Notes: generated by a model not told the origin, from the letters alone. A stretch of DNA of 64,000 bases from Bacillus tuaregi (GCF_900104575.1 NZ_LT629731.1:1905051-1969050), one strand, 5' to 3'; shown: positions 27,901-36,270, counted from the first letter of the stretch. A program made the numbers and translations.

Positions 27901-29377
27901 GAGTCATAACAAGGAATGGAAGGAAGCGGCGGAGCCGGATGAACCCATCAGTATTTTGGAAAATATGCTGCAAACAGCACAGAAGGAATTAAAGGCTGTG
28001 GAAAAGGAAGAACGTGAACAGGGGACGTCCGTAACTGTTGCCGAAACCTCCTTACAGCATGCTGTCGAGCAGCGTGAAAAGGCAGCTAAAAAGATAGCGA
28101 AGCATGAAAAACAGCCTGAGGAATGGGAAGCGCTTGACTTAGAAGTAAAGGAAATCGAAATAAAAGACCAAACAAAAATGACCAAGGATAAAATAAAAAA
28201 GGCTGAAAAACAACAAAAAGAAACAGAAGCAAGCATTACCGGCTATGAGGGGGACCTGTTAACCTTATCTGTTATCCTAAAGGAGGAAGCGGCAGCATTC
28301 ACAGACGAGGCTGTTGAAAAAATTAAGAATCAAGGTAAGCAAGGTATCCTCTCTTGGTGTGAACAGCATCAAGCCATCCAGGAGGAAGGCAAGGAAAAGA
28401 AGGCGAAAATTGATCAATCATTACGGAATCTAAAGCTGACAATTGAAGGGAAAGGTTGGGAGATTCGTTTTAAAAATGAAGTATTAACGACCCTTGACCA
28501 TATGGATACGAGACATTATGATCATATTCAAACCATCGTAAAAAATATGAAGCGCTTCTCACAAAGTGGCTTAGAGCAATTAGAACGAGATAAAGAAAGA
28601 GCAGAAAAGGCACAAAGCTTCTGGGCCAGCCGTGCCAGTATGAAGGTCATGAGCATTTCAGAGGCGATTCGTTCAATGATTGCGAAAATGAAGCTGAAAA
28701 ATGAACGGGGCTCCTTTCCGCTTGTCCAGCTAAAGGAAGACATTCTACCTAAAAAGGCTGAAGAAATAGAGCCGCTATTAAAGCAGCATTTTGTATCGGC
28801 AATTAATAAAATTACGAAGCAATTTGACAGAATCGATGACTATAATCGGTCGTTAGATGAGGAAATAAAACAGCTCATTAGTGATGAACAGATTTTATTT
28901 GTTTCTCTACGAAATCGCTATCCAGAGCTGCTCGTTTATAATATGAGAACGGATAATGCCTTTATGTACGGAAAACCACAAAAAGAGCATTACTCAACCT
29001 GGCAGACGATTAATCAAGGCTCGAAGACAAAATCGGATGGAAGCGGGGGACAAAAGCTTTCCGCTCGTATGGTTATGATGATGATGCTATTATCTGTTAA
29101 AAGTGAAACAGACCATAGCTGGGTTCCGTTAGTGTGTGACAATCCATTTGGTCAAGCGGCATCAGCGCATGTCCTTGATCCGATATTCGCAGTAGCCGAA
29201 AAGCTGAAGTTCCAATTTATCGTCGTAACTCCACCAGAGTTGGTGAAAACAGAAATTAGTCAAAGGTTTGATGCCTATTATAAATTGGACTTCATTCGTG
29301 AAAAAGGGAAGGAAATTGTTTCCGACACCATTGTGCCAGCCTATCGGATTTACCAGGGAGAAATGGTTGTTCAATAG
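24914..29377 (+). CDS. jetC: Wadjet SMC-like ATPase JetC (MukB-like)
   Basis: JetC is the SMC motor that extrudes DNA loops on small circular DNA. The 1487 residues have split ATPase halves around very long coiled coils (about residues 290-560 and 740-1330). The N-terminal head has KINRIRIVGLKYDG and the P-loop LIAMMNGGGKGVF, with Lys47 followed by Gly where Ser or Thr is usual. The C-terminal head has the signature SDGSGGQKLSAR (about 1373) and the Walker B PLVCDNPFGQAAS with Asp1409-Asn1410, so the usual catalytic glutamate is Asn. These may be features of this JetC subfamily. ATG 24914 has GGAGG 9 nt upstream, better than ATG 24908. Confidence 0.85.
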   Translation: MPKINRIRIVGLKYDGMQKQYKDTTFNFHNEETSTNGLIAMMNGGGKGVFLQTIFQILKPGTSWGKQNNRYYQQFFFNNQEQFIPYTFHVVIQWELDGTDHRHLVTGGMFSAEQRISLNDEGGNENKTLEQEARIIPNITFYTREFERKEEAALEHIPLYENDEVAETEGLKDYLKWNGFDVYRDTKKHYRILDTYGINRKDWDIMKDINKDEGGVGKYFEGAEDDHSLFQKRIIPTVSQTLHRTEQQKNDLVEIFKSQASIAKDLPILLEREQAHREFLEDIVPFEDHVTKGLEHKEIVKVSIKEGRQLLGALEHLKKVEEETLLSLEKEMEKLTRKQTELRFQKDNLEYAKAHREVLDWEKKLLIEREKHTTLQDNVKGKQEGKDQLVFQALLKEWYETEQTVRTFTQQMATLEQNSGLEQVNQRMDEIKHEAEERWKQSQFSIHEAVKQYKGYQSYLKKKVAELSQQDKHKTKEMVQLSTEIDLLGTRIQSFEAKEAALIKEYGDRLTYDMDGYIDSLTTQIEDKKAALEELQIQVKESTERQNQLATSHGTLVHSVQFSAGKCEELKQANENQKQKEAKLFERLQGVLDDVTGPFTHALLSKYAIEVEDLLGQNREQGEQIKKDLWEIQLDQSLNDEHFWIPNKDVKELKEWIDEKTGIDVFYGTQYLQSLRNDEVPSYLIAYPLLPYGLVVNQQQWLKINQQVLSGRMFNSPVPIFLREDMTSNQHQPSFVLINGTERELLSDKNQFTKWKIEITKQIDEKKETLIEIEKTENSLRRLLKETDRLISSELSSDLEKAITQEQNHLLSEKTKLQEVILQEDKEKEIQLQLKEKLAKTKRKIGQLVKDIEALETYKIERSLDQETKQEKLAKEKQNEALKLEQLKIEKELQNTVELENEWNQTYLEWKVAIEQNIKEIASFIEDAVFPADEKAELSEEIPRLSPHLLKEINGSMDELKQLQKSKEEQARELLVLQAKKETEQKQQKKLEKKLKSHNKEWKEAAEPDEPISILENMLQTAQKELKAVEKEEREQGTSVTVAETSLQHAVEQREKAAKKIAKHEKQPEEWEALDLEVKEIEIKDQTKMTKDKIKKAEKQQKETEASITGYEGDLLTLSVILKEEAAAFTDEAVEKIKNQGKQGILSWCEQHQAIQEEGKEKKAKIDQSLRNLKLTIEGKGWEIRFKNEVLTTLDHMDTRHYDHIQTIVKNMKRFSQSGLEQLERDKERAEKAQSFWASRASMKVMSISEAIRSMIAKMKLKNERGSFPLVQLKEDILPKKAEEIEPLLKQHFVSAINKITKQFDRIDDYNRSLDEEIKQLISDEQILFVSLRNRYPELLVYNMRTDNAFMYGKPQKEHYSTWQTINQGSKTKSDGSGGQKLSARMVMMMMLLSVKSETDHSWVPLVCDNPFGQAASAHVLDPIFAVAEKLKFQFIVVTPPELVKTEISQRFDAYYKLDFIREKGKEIVSDTIVPAYRIYQGEMVVQ

Positions 29378-29397
29378 TGTAATATATAAGGATCAAG

Positions 29398-29440
29398 CTG
29401 CCGAGGACGCTTTTAAAGTGTTTGTTCGGCAGTTTTCTTT
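29398..29440 (+). terminator. Wadjet operon terminator
   Basis: CTGCCGA pairs with TCGGCAG around a 21-base loop that itself pairs weakly, followed by TTTTCTTT. Confidence 0.75.
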
Positions 29441-29469
29441 ATTTATGTAAAAAAAGTTCAAAAGAATAC

Positions 29470-29502
29470 TTGCAAAATAGTAACACAAAGCTTAATATAA
29501 GC
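29470..29502 (+). promoter_or_regulatory. ars promoter with candidate ArsR operator
   Basis: TTGCAA (29470-29475) and TAATAT (29493-29498) are 17 bases apart. A palindrome GCTTAATATAAGC (29490-29502) covers the -10 hexamer, where a dimeric ArsR repressor would block transcription. Operator assignment is inference from position and symmetry. Confidence 0.6.
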
Positions 29503-29549
29503 AATGGATTATATAAGGGAATGGTTATTTAGGCAAGGAGGTAAATACT

Positions 29550-29846
29550 ATGGAGAATATAGAGTTGATGGCAAAGAAGCTGAAAGCCATTAGTGATCCC
29601 AATCGTTTAAAGCTATTGGCTTGTCTAAAAAATGGAGAAGTATGTGCTTGTGATTTTGTTCATGTGTTAAATATTTCACAGCCTGCTGTCAGTCAGCAAT
29701 TAAAAAAGCTAAAGGAAGCCGAAATCATTCTAGAGCGGCCAGCGGGTACATGGAAGCATTATCGATTAAACGAAAAGCAGCCACCTTATATTCAAGCCAT
29801 AATTGATCATTTGGAGAAAATCACCATCATTAAATGTGATTGTTAA
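29550..29846 (+). CDS. arsR: ArsR-family metalloregulatory repressor
   Basis: ArsR represses the ars operon and leaves DNA when As(III) or Sb(III) binds its cysteines. The 98-residue winged helix includes SDPNRLKLLACLKNGEVCACDF, whose Cys-x-Cys lies at the start of the metal-binding helix, and the recognition helix QPAVSQQLKKLKEAEII. A second cysteine pair closes the protein (KCDC). The usual ELCVCD motif is altered to EVCACD but both thiols remain. GGCAAGGAGGT precedes the start, and the ACR3 pump follows after 24 nt. Confidence 0.92.
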   Translation: MENIELMAKKLKAISDPNRLKLLACLKNGEVCACDFVHVLNISQPAVSQQLKKLKEAEIILERPAGTWKHYRLNEKQPPYIQAIIDHLEKITIIKCDC

Positions 29847-29870
29847 ATCACCTATTAGGAGTGAAGTAGT

Positions 29871-30929
29871 ATGCCTAAAGAAAGTTTAACTAAAAAGTTA
29901 TCCTTTTTAGATCGATACTTAACATTATGGATTTTTGCGGCAATGGCGGTTGGGATTCTGATAGGAGTCATGTCACCGAATTTTAAAAAGGTGTTGGATA
30001 CTTTCTCGGTTGGAACAACGAATATTCCGATTGCCATCGGGTTGATTATCATGATGTATCCACCGCTTGCAAAAGTAAAATACGAAGAAATGTGGCGCGT
30101 TTTTAAAGATTGGAAAGTGCTTATTCTTTCACTGTTACAAAATTGGCTGCTTGGCCCTGTTTTAATGTTCTTTTTAGCCATTATCTTTTTGCGTGACTAT
30201 CCAGAATATATGGCAGGCCTTATTATGATTGGTCTTGCCCGTTGTATCGCGATGGTTATCGTTTGGAATGATTTAGCACGCGGCGACCGCGAATATGTGG
30301 CAGGCTTAGTTGCCTTTAACTCAATCTTTCAAATCCTATTTTATTCTGTTTTTGCCTATTTCTTTTTAAATGTACTACCTGGCGTTTTTGGATTAGAGAA
30401 TTTGACTGTGTTTATTTCAATGTGGGAAATTACAAAGAGTGTACTAATCTATCTAGGTATTCCATTTTTTGCTGGAATGCTAACACGTTATCTAGGGTTA
30501 AAGATAAAAGGGAGGGATTGGTATGAAGGGAAGTTCCTACCTAAGATTTCTCCGTTAACGTTAATTGCTTTGTTATTTACAATAGTCATGATGTTTTCTT
30601 TAAAAGGCGATCAAATTATTGCTTTACCAATGGATGTAATTCGGATTGCAATTCCGTTGCTAATCTATTTCTTAGTTATGTTCGCTGTCTCCTTTTTCGC
30701 TTCACGGAAAGCAGGCGCATCCTACCCTGTAACAGCTGCCCTTTCCTTTACAGCAGCCAGTAACAATTTTGAATTAGCCATTGCCGTTGCGGTAGCCGTA
30801 TTTGGGATTAACAGCGGAGAAGCTTTTGCAGCAGTGATAGGACCGCTAGTAGAGGTTCCTGTCCTCATTGCCCTTGTTGGAGTAGCCTTACGTTGGGAAA
30901 GAAAATATTTTCGAACATCCATACAATAA
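29871..30929 (+). CDS. acr3: Arsenite efflux permease, ACR3 family
   Basis: A 352-residue membrane pump that expels As(III), with ten predicted helices. Hallmarks of ACR3 are [19 protein letters not shown] near residue 57, [16 protein letters not shown] with the essential cysteine near residue 124, and [17 protein letters not shown] near residue 300. B. subtilis ArsB is of this same family. It follows arsR by 24 nt with AGGAGTG before the start and precedes arsC by 19 nt. Confidence 0.95.
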   Translation: MPKESLTKKLSFLDRYLTLWIFAAMAVGILIGVMSPNFKKVLDTFSVGTTNIPIAIGLIIMMYPPLAKVKYEEMWRVFKDWKVLILSLLQNWLLGPVLMFFLAIIFLRDYPEYMAGLIMIGLARCIAMVIVWNDLARGDREYVAGLVAFNSIFQILFYSVFAYFFLNVLPGVFGLENLTVFISMWEITKSVLIYLGIPFFAGMLTRYLGLKIKGRDWYEGKFLPKISPLTLIALLFTIVMMFSLKGDQIIALPMDVIRIAIPLLIYFLVMFAVSFFASRKAGASYPVTAALSFTAASNNFELAIAVAVAVFGINSGEAFAAVIGPLVEVPVLIALVGVALRWERKYFRTSIQ

Positions 30930-30948
30930 TAAACAAGGAGGATGAACA

Positions 30949-31368
30949 ATGACGAAAAAAACAATCTATTTCTTATGTACCGGAAATTCCTGTCGCAGTC
31001 AAATGGCTGAAGGCTGGGCGAAAAAGCATTTAGGTGATGAATGGGAGGTTCACAGTGCAGGAATTGAAGCACACGGTTTGAACCCGAATGCAGTCAAAGC
31101 GATGGCAGAAGCAGGAATTGATATTTCCAATCAAACATCCGATATAATCGACCCAGATATCTTAAATAACGCAGACTTAGTTGTTACACTATGCGGTGAT
31201 GCAGCTGATAAATGTCCTGTCACACCACAAAAGGTGATGCGTGAGCATTGGGGCTTCGACGACCCAGCTAAAGCAGAAGGAACAGATGCTGAAAAATGGG
31301 CTTTTTTCCAGCGTGTTCGTGATGAAATTGGAGATAGAATTAAGCGTTTTGCCGAGACTGGAGAGTAA
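30949..31368 (+). CDS. arsC: Thioredoxin-coupled arsenate reductase ArsC
   Basis: ArsC reduces As(V) to As(III) for export. The 139-residue protein has the low-molecular-weight phosphatase-like P-loop [15 protein letters not shown] with nucleophile Cys10 and Arg16, and the redox pair Cys82 and Cys89 in [12 protein letters not shown]. These numbers agree with B. subtilis ArsC, the thioredoxin-dependent class. AAGGAGG lies 7 nt before the start. Confidence 0.97.
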   Translation: MTKKTIYFLCTGNSCRSQMAEGWAKKHLGDEWEVHSAGIEAHGLNPNAVKAMAEAGIDISNQTSDIIDPDILNNADLVVTLCGDAADKCPVTPQKVMREHWGFDDPAKAEGTDAEKWAFFQRVRDEIGDRIKRFAETGE

Positions 31369-31371
31369 GAA

Positions 31372-31407
31372 AAAGCAATACCAAGAAGATCCACTTGGTA
31401 TTGCTTT
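31372..31407 (+). promoter_or_regulatory. Strong intraoperonic hairpin after arsC
   Basis: A perfect 14-bp stem, AAAGCAATACCAAG with CTTGGTATTGCTTT, and an 8-base loop, just after the arsC stop. It lacks a long T run, so it may reduce rather than end transcription, or protect the arsRBC message from 3' exonucleases. Confidence 0.65.
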
Positions 31408-31479
31408 ATCAGCTTGCAAATAAAGGAGCATATCCTATTAATATTATCATTGTTTGATAGAATGTTTGGAGATGATCCC

Positions 31480-32484
31480 ATGGAAATCTTTGAATGGCTG
31501 AATAATCAGCTCCTCAAAATGGAATGGTTAAGCGACTTAGTTACTTTACTAGTGGAAAATGCTTTTGGTCTAAATGTAGGTAATAGGGTAGGGGGCAGCA
31601 TTCATTTTTATATTTATGACGTCATTAAAATCTTTATCCTACTTTCCATTTTGATTTTTTTCATTTCCTATATTCAAAGCTTTTTTCCACCGGAGAGGAC
31701 CAAAAAAATCTTAGGCAGATTTAAAGGAACAACAGCTAATTTACTTAGTGCATTACTTGGTACGGTAACACCCTTTTGCTCTTGCTCATCTATTCCGCTA
31801 TTTATTGGATTTACGAATGCTGGTTTACCGATTGGGGTTACTTTTTCCTTCCTTATTTCTTCACCGCTAGTTGATTTAGCTTCCGTTATTTTACTGGCAA
31901 GTATTTTTAACTGGAAAATAGCACTTGCCTATGTAGTGGTAGGGCTGGTGCTTGCGGTAGTTGGCGGTACGACTATTAGTAAACTGAAATTGGAGAAATA
32001 TGTAGAACCATTTGTTTTTAATAATAAAATGATGGCTGCTGCCCAAGAAGAACTGACAACAAAGCAGCGATTAGTATTTGCAAGAGACCAGGTTATAGAT
32101 ATTATCAGAAAAGTTTGGCTCTATATTCTCATAGGCGTCGGCATTGGTGCAGCTATCCATAACTGGGTTCCAGAATCCATTATAAGCTCACTTCTTGGAC
32201 AAGATAAGTGGTATTCTGTTCCTTTAGCCACCATTGTTGGAGTACCGATGTATGCAGATATATTTGGCACATTGCCGATTGCTGAGGCACTGGTTGCAAA
32301 GGGAGTAGGACTTGGCACGGCGCTAGCTTTTATGATGGCGGTAACAGCATTATCCCTGCCATCCCTGATTATGCTAAAAACAGTGGTTAAGCCAAAGCTT
32401 TTAGCCGTATTTTTTAGTATTGTTACGATCGGTATTCTTATTATCGGCTATGCTATTAATAGTTTTGGTTTCCTTTTATTGTAA
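31480..32484 (+). CDS. ArsP/DUF318-type permease (UPF0718)
   Basis: A 334-residue membrane protein of the permease family that includes ArsP, an exporter of trivalent organoarsenicals. Eight or so helices are visible, with the family motif TPFCSCSSIPLFIGFTNAGL near residue 100 containing a cysteine pair, and a second similar segment YADIFGTLPIAEALVAKGVG near residue 258. A cytoplasmic loop lies at about residues 170-205. The start is uncertain: ATG 31480 with GGAG 8 nt upstream is preferred; the frame reaches TTG 31414. Its place after arsC and before a thioredoxin-like protein supports an arsenic role; the substrate is not proven. Confidence 0.8.
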   Translation: MEIFEWLNNQLLKMEWLSDLVTLLVENAFGLNVGNRVGGSIHFYIYDVIKIFILLSILIFFISYIQSFFPPERTKKILGRFKGTTANLLSALLGTVTPFCSCSSIPLFIGFTNAGLPIGVTFSFLISSPLVDLASVILLASIFNWKIALAYVVVGLVLAVVGGTTISKLKLEKYVEPFVFNNKMMAAAQEELTTKQRLVFARDQVIDIIRKVWLYILIGVGIGAAIHNWVPESIISSLLGQDKWYSVPLATIVGVPMYADIFGTLPIAEALVAKGVGLGTALAFMMAVTALSLPSLIMLKTVVKPKLLAVFFSIVTIGILIIGYAINSFGFLLL

Positions 32485-32561
32485 GTAAGCTGACTTAAAG
32501 GAATCTAGCTTTGCTGGTTTCTTTAGATAATTAATTAAGCTATAAATAGGAGTGACTGACG

Positions 32562-32795
32562 ATGATTATTAAAATTTTAGGTACCGGATGTAAAAATTGC
32601 GTGAAATTAGGAGAAAATGCAGAAGCAGCAGTGAAGGATTTAGGAATTGAAGCGGAAATAGTAAAAGTAACAGATATGAAGGAAATCATGGCATATGGAA
32701 TCTTGTCAACGCCAGGGTTAGTTGTGGATGAAAAGGTTGTTTCATTTGGAAAAGTCTTAAAGCCTAAGGATATTGTAAAAATATTGGCTAAATAG
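32562..32795 (+). CDS. Small thioredoxin-fold redox protein
   Basis: A 77-residue minimal thioredoxin fold with the active-site motif GTGCKNC at residues 7-13 and the cis-proline segment LSTPGLVVDE. It belongs to the small 'redox-active disulfide' proteins that commonly accompany DUF318/ArsP permeases, probably as reductant or metalloid carrier (inference). AGGAGTG precedes the start. It is the last gene of the arsenic operon. Confidence 0.88.
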   Translation: MIIKILGTGCKNCVKLGENAEAAVKDLGIEAEIVKVTDMKEIMAYGILSTPGLVVDEKVVSFGKVLKPKDIVKILAK

Positions 32796-32836
32796 GTCAG
32801 ATCAAATTTTTACATGTAATGTAAATCAAAAGTGGT

Positions 32837-32874
32837 AAAAAATAAACATACTAAAAATAGTATGTTTATTTTTT
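32837..32874. terminator. ars operon terminator, bidirectional
   Basis: AAAAATAAACATACTA pairs with TAGTATGTTTATTTTT around AAAA. A and T runs on both sides suit the convergent recombinase-like gene. Confidence 0.88.
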
Positions 32875-32880
32875 ATAAGA

Positions 32881-33423
32881 TTATTGTTCCAAATAACGAT
32901 ATAATGTAGATTTACTGATACCTGTTGCCTCTTTAATCTCAGCAAGAGTATACTTTTTACTTTGATACATAGCTATGGCACGATCGACATTTTCGTCAGA
33001 TTTTCTTGGCCGCCCTGCAATAATCCCTTTTTGTTTTGCTTCAGAAAGTCCTTTTTTCGTTTTCTCACTAATGACGTCACTTTGAAAATCTACTAAATGC
33101 TTGACCGTGTCCTTGAAAAGTGAGCCAGAAGCAGTACTCGTATCAACTTTCTCCTTCAAAGAGTATAAATATGCCTCTTTCATGTTCATAGATTCGAGCA
33201 GATCAACTAAATGGCGTGTGGAATCAGCAAGGACAGATAGCTTTGTTACGATGATTTTGTCTCCTTTATTAAGGCCGTTGATCATTTTTTTAAGTTTAAC
33301 CCTTTTTTTAGCAGAAGAATGTTCCTCCTTGATAATGAGATTACATTTAAGTTTTTCTAAAGTAGCCTGTTGTATTTCACCGTTTAGGTCGTCCTGTAAC
33401 GGTCTAATATACCCGATTAGCAT
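32881..33423 (-). CDS. Degenerate serine recombinase-like protein (no catalytic Ser)
   Basis: A 180-residue homologue of small resolvases/invertases. The N-terminus reads MLIGYIRPLQDD, so the nucleophile of the usual YARVSTxDQ motif is replaced by Leu; the second active-site segment reads KLSVLADSTRHL where active enzymes have SRLDRLARS. The C-terminal helix-turn-helix is intact (YTLAEIKEATGISKSTLYRY) and preceded by AGRPRKS. It should bind DNA but not recombine it; a regulatory role is possible. It is convergent with the ars operon. Because the frame is open and has a plausible start (GGAG upstream), it is not an obvious pseudogene. Confidence 0.8.
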   Translation of the reverse strand: MLIGYIRPLQDDLNGEIQQATLEKLKCNLIIKEEHSSAKKRVKLKKMINGLNKGDKIIVTKLSVLADSTRHLVDLLESMNMKEAYLYSLKEKVDTSTASGSLFKDTVKHLVDFQSDVISEKTKKGLSEAKQKGIIAGRPRKSDENVDRAIAMYQSKKYTLAEIKEATGISKSTLYRYLEQ

Positions 33424-33641
33424 GGCATTCTCTCCTACATCTCCTTACTTGCTTTTATCATACCATATCATTCTATTATAAATAAAAGCTTCAAATTCTC
33501 TCTTTTTCTGCAAAAGTAATTTTACTGGCGATAAATTGTCCCAAAATAGTTCCTTTTTGATTCGAAAGGTGATAGACTGTTCAAGTAAGTTTTTCGTTGT
33601 TATTATCATGTTTAATTAACATAAAAAGTATTTGGGGGAAG

Positions 33642-35111
33642 ATGAATTTGGTTGAAAGAATACAAAAAGAATGGTTTTCGAATGTGAAGGGGGACTTGCT
33701 TTCTGGTATTGTTGTTGCACTAGCCTTAATTCCAGAGGCGATTGCCTTTTCGATTATTGCAGGGGTAGACCCGATGGTTGGTTTATATGCCTCATTTACG
33801 ATGGCTGTTATTATTGCATTTGCAGGTGGAAGACCTGGGATGATTTCAGCGGCAACAGGTGCCATGGCATTAGTAATGGTTCCATTGGTTAGTGAGTATG
33901 GACTTCAGTATTTATTTGCTGCTACGATTTTAACCGGAATCATTCAGATTCTTTTTGGCGTGTTTAAAGTAGCAAAGCTGATGAAATTTATCCCACGTGC
34001 CGTTATGATAGGATTTGTAAATGCATTGGCCATTCTAATCTTTATGGCACAAGTGCCGCACTTCATTGGAATTTCCACTTTGACTTACGTATTTGTTGCC
34101 ATTACGTTGGTTATAGTGTATGTCGTACCTCGTTTTTTCAAAGCGATACCAGCCCCTTTAATCGCTATTTTGGTTTTAACTGCTGTTGCGATTTTTTCAG
34201 GAGCAGAGCTTAGAACAGTCGGAGATTTGGGCGCGATTACACAATCTTTGCCGCATCTATTATTTCCAAATGTTCCATTTACATTTGAAACACTAGCTAT
34301 TATATTTCCCTATTCTATCTCCTTAGCGATAGTAGGACTACTAGAAAGCTTGCTTACAGCCTCGATTGTAGATGATATGACCGGAACAGAGAGCAATAAA
34401 AATCAAGAGGCAAGAGGGCAGGGTCTAGCTAACATTGTAACGGGGTTCTTTGGCGGGATGGCTGGCTGTGCCATGATTGGTCAATCTGTTATTAACGTGA
34501 AATCAGGTGGACGTGGTAGATTATCGACCTTGATTGCTGGATTATTTTTAATTTTTCTGATTATTGTATTGGGTGATTGGGTTATACAAATACCCATGCC
34601 TGTCCTTGTCGGTATTATGATTATGGTCTCGATTGGCACTTTTGATTGGTCATCTTTTTCTTATTTAAGAAAAGCACCCCTAACAGATGCGGTCGTCATG
34701 CTTGTAACGGTTTCAATTGTCGTTGCTACACATGATTTGTCAAAGGGAGTTATTGCAGGGGTTATTTTAAGCGCCATTTTCTTTGTCGCAAAAATTTCTA
34801 AATTGAAAGTGATAAAGCAGGAAGAGAACAGCCAAGTACATTATGAAGTCGAAGGACAGTTATTCTTTGCATCTGTTGACGGATTTGTCGATGGATTTGA
34901 TTTCACTGTAGAAGATAAAAAAATAGTGATTGATTTTTCAGCAGCGCATATTTGGGATGATTCGGCTGTTGGTGCGATCGATAAAGTTGTCATGAAATAT
35001 AGGGAAAATAACAATTTTGTTACCCTTCATAATCTAAATGCAGCAAGTAAAAAGCTAGTTGATAAATTGGCTGTCTTTAATGATACGGACGCAAGGCTGT
35101 CCATGCATTAA
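33642..35111 (+). CDS. SulP-family anion transporter with STAS domain
   Basis: A 489-residue secondary transporter of the SLC26/SulP family. The membrane domain has about 12-14 segments with [20 protein letters not shown] near residue 20, the characteristic first re-entrant motif, and [20 protein letters not shown] near residue 275. A short STAS domain follows at about residues 400-489 ([21 protein letters not shown]). Substrates in the family include sulfate and bicarbonate; the substrate here is not deducible. Start ATG 33642 follows GGGGGAAG; an extension to 33597 is rejected. A UspA gene follows 26 nt later. Confidence 0.9.
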   Translation: MNLVERIQKEWFSNVKGDLLSGIVVALALIPEAIAFSIIAGVDPMVGLYASFTMAVIIAFAGGRPGMISAATGAMALVMVPLVSEYGLQYLFAATILTGIIQILFGVFKVAKLMKFIPRAVMIGFVNALAILIFMAQVPHFIGISTLTYVFVAITLVIVYVVPRFFKAIPAPLIAILVLTAVAIFSGAELRTVGDLGAITQSLPHLLFPNVPFTFETLAIIFPYSISLAIVGLLESLLTASIVDDMTGTESNKNQEARGQGLANIVTGFFGGMAGCAMIGQSVINVKSGGRGRLSTLIAGLFLIFLIIVLGDWVIQIPMPVLVGIMIMVSIGTFDWSSFSYLRKAPLTDAVVMLVTVSIVVATHDLSKGVIAGVILSAIFFVAKISKLKVIKQEENSQVHYEVEGQLFFASVDGFVDGFDFTVEDKKIVIDFSAAHIWDDSAVGAIDKVVMKYRENNNFVTLHNLNAASKKLVDKLAVFNDTDARLSMH

Positions 35112-35137
35112 TTCATGTGAGAATGGAGTCGAATGGA

Positions 35138-35557
35138 ATGTACAATAGAATATTATTAGCTGCAGATGGTTCAGATCACTCAGTAAGGGCTGCCAAGGAG
35201 GCTGTTAAGCTTGCCGCTTTAGGACGTGAATGCAAGATAACCCTTGCGTTAGTGGCGGATTTCGCAAAATCAAAAAATGAAGTTTTACATTTTTATGGAA
35301 AAGAAGAGCTTGATTTTGCTAGAAGGAAACGGCTCCGCGCTGTTGAAGTGGTGTTGAGAACTCATCGTACAGCCTATGATATTAAAATTCTACACGGTGA
35401 CCCAGGACCTACTATCGTTGATTTTGCCAATAACGAAAAGTTTAACATGATTGTAATTGGCAGCAGAGGGCTTAACTCCTTGCAGGAAATGGTTTTAGGC
35501 AGTGTAAGCCATAAAGTGGTGAAACAGGCGAATTGCCCGGTCCTTATTGTTAAATAA
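35138..35557 (+). CDS. Universal stress protein UspA, copy 1
   Basis: A 139-residue UspA-fold protein of the ATP-binding type. It begins MYNRILLAADGS and contains the nucleotide motif GSRGLNSLQEMVLGSVSHKV (G-x2-G-x9-G-S). Usp proteins bind ATP and act in stress signalling. It is encoded directly behind the SulP transporter, a common pairing in which the Usp protein may modulate transport. It is similar in its whole length to the next gene, indicating a tandem duplication. Confidence 0.9.
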   Translation: MYNRILLAADGSDHSVRAAKEAVKLAALGRECKITLALVADFAKSKNEVLHFYGKEELDFARRKRLRAVEVVLRTHRTAYDIKILHGDPGPTIVDFANNEKFNMIVIGSRGLNSLQEMVLGSVSHKVVKQANCPVLIVK

Positions 35558-35571
35558 ATGTTGTTTCATCA

Positions 35572-35601
35572 AACAGTCTACTATTTATGTAGGCTGTTTT
35601 T
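35572..35601 (+). terminator. Terminator after uspA copy 1
   Basis: AACAGTCTAC pairs with GTAGGCTGTT around TATTTAT, followed by T residues. Confidence 0.8.
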
Positions 35602-35662
35602 GTCTATTTTATAGAGTTTCTGTCTTAATTATTTACAGATAAAAGCTGAACCGTTAATATGT

Positions 35663-35677
35663 TTGTAAACGCTTACT
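35663..35677 (+). promoter_or_regulatory. CcpA cre site upstream of uspA copy 2
   Basis: TTGTAAACGCTTACT satisfies every fixed position of the cre consensus WTGNAANCGNWNNCW. It is 11 bases upstream of a TTGACA -35 (35688-35693). Cre sites placed upstream of the -35, as at ackA and pta, mediate activation by CcpA. Confidence 0.65.
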
Positions 35678-35750
35678 ATCCTTGTGATTGACATGAAGAC
35701 AAAATGATTCAAGATAAACTAGGTTTTCCTATTACTAGGGAGGGAATCAA

Positions 35751-36170
35751 TTGTATAAGTGCATATTGCTAGCAACAGATGGCTCAGAACACTCTAAGCG
35801 AGCTGCGGAGAATGCGATACATATTGCCAAAAACAGTGCTGAACATAAAGTGGATATAATCTATATTGTGGATCCTAGTAAAGCAAAGTCTGAAACACTT
35901 AGCCATTGGAACTCAGACAGCTCTGGTGATAGGAGGAAAAAAAGAGTAGAAGAAGTGGAAAGAATGGCGAAAGAGTCCGGTATTTCTTATGAGATAAACT
36001 TTTTAACTGGAGACCCTGGTCCAACCATTGTAGATTATGCACATAAAAAAAACGCGGATATTATTATTTTAGGTAGCAGGGGTTTGAATGTTTTACAGGA
36101 GTTTGTACTTGGCAGTGTAAGTCATAAAGTGGCTAAACGGGCTCATTGTCCAGTATTAATAGTTAAATAG
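35751..36170 (+). CDS. Universal stress protein UspA, copy 2
   Basis: A 139-residue paralogue of the preceding Usp, starting MYKCILLATDGS and with the same ATP motif GSRGLNVLQEFVLGSVSHKV and C-terminus CPVLIVK. It uses a TTG start at 35751 with AGGGAGGG 7 nt upstream. Unlike copy 1 it has its own promoter region with a consensus TTGACA and a cre site, so the two copies are probably regulated differently. Confidence 0.9.
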   Translation: MYKCILLATDGSEHSKRAAENAIHIAKNSAEHKVDIIYIVDPSKAKSETLSHWNSDSSGDRRKKRVEEVERMAKESGISYEINFLTGDPGPTIVDYAHKKNADIIILGSRGLNVLQEFVLGSVSHKVAKRAHCPVLIVK

Positions 36171-36270
36171 TAAATGAGCAGCTTCTTATCAGGGAGCTGT
36201 ATTTTATGTGTGATCGTTTCTATTTACAAAACTTATTATTTTAATATAAAAAATAGGATAAAATTTTCTT

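Noticed and set aside
35138-36170. Single fused or frameshifted Usp gene
   Set aside because: The two frames are each complete 139-residue proteins with separate starts, stops, a terminator and a promoter between them.
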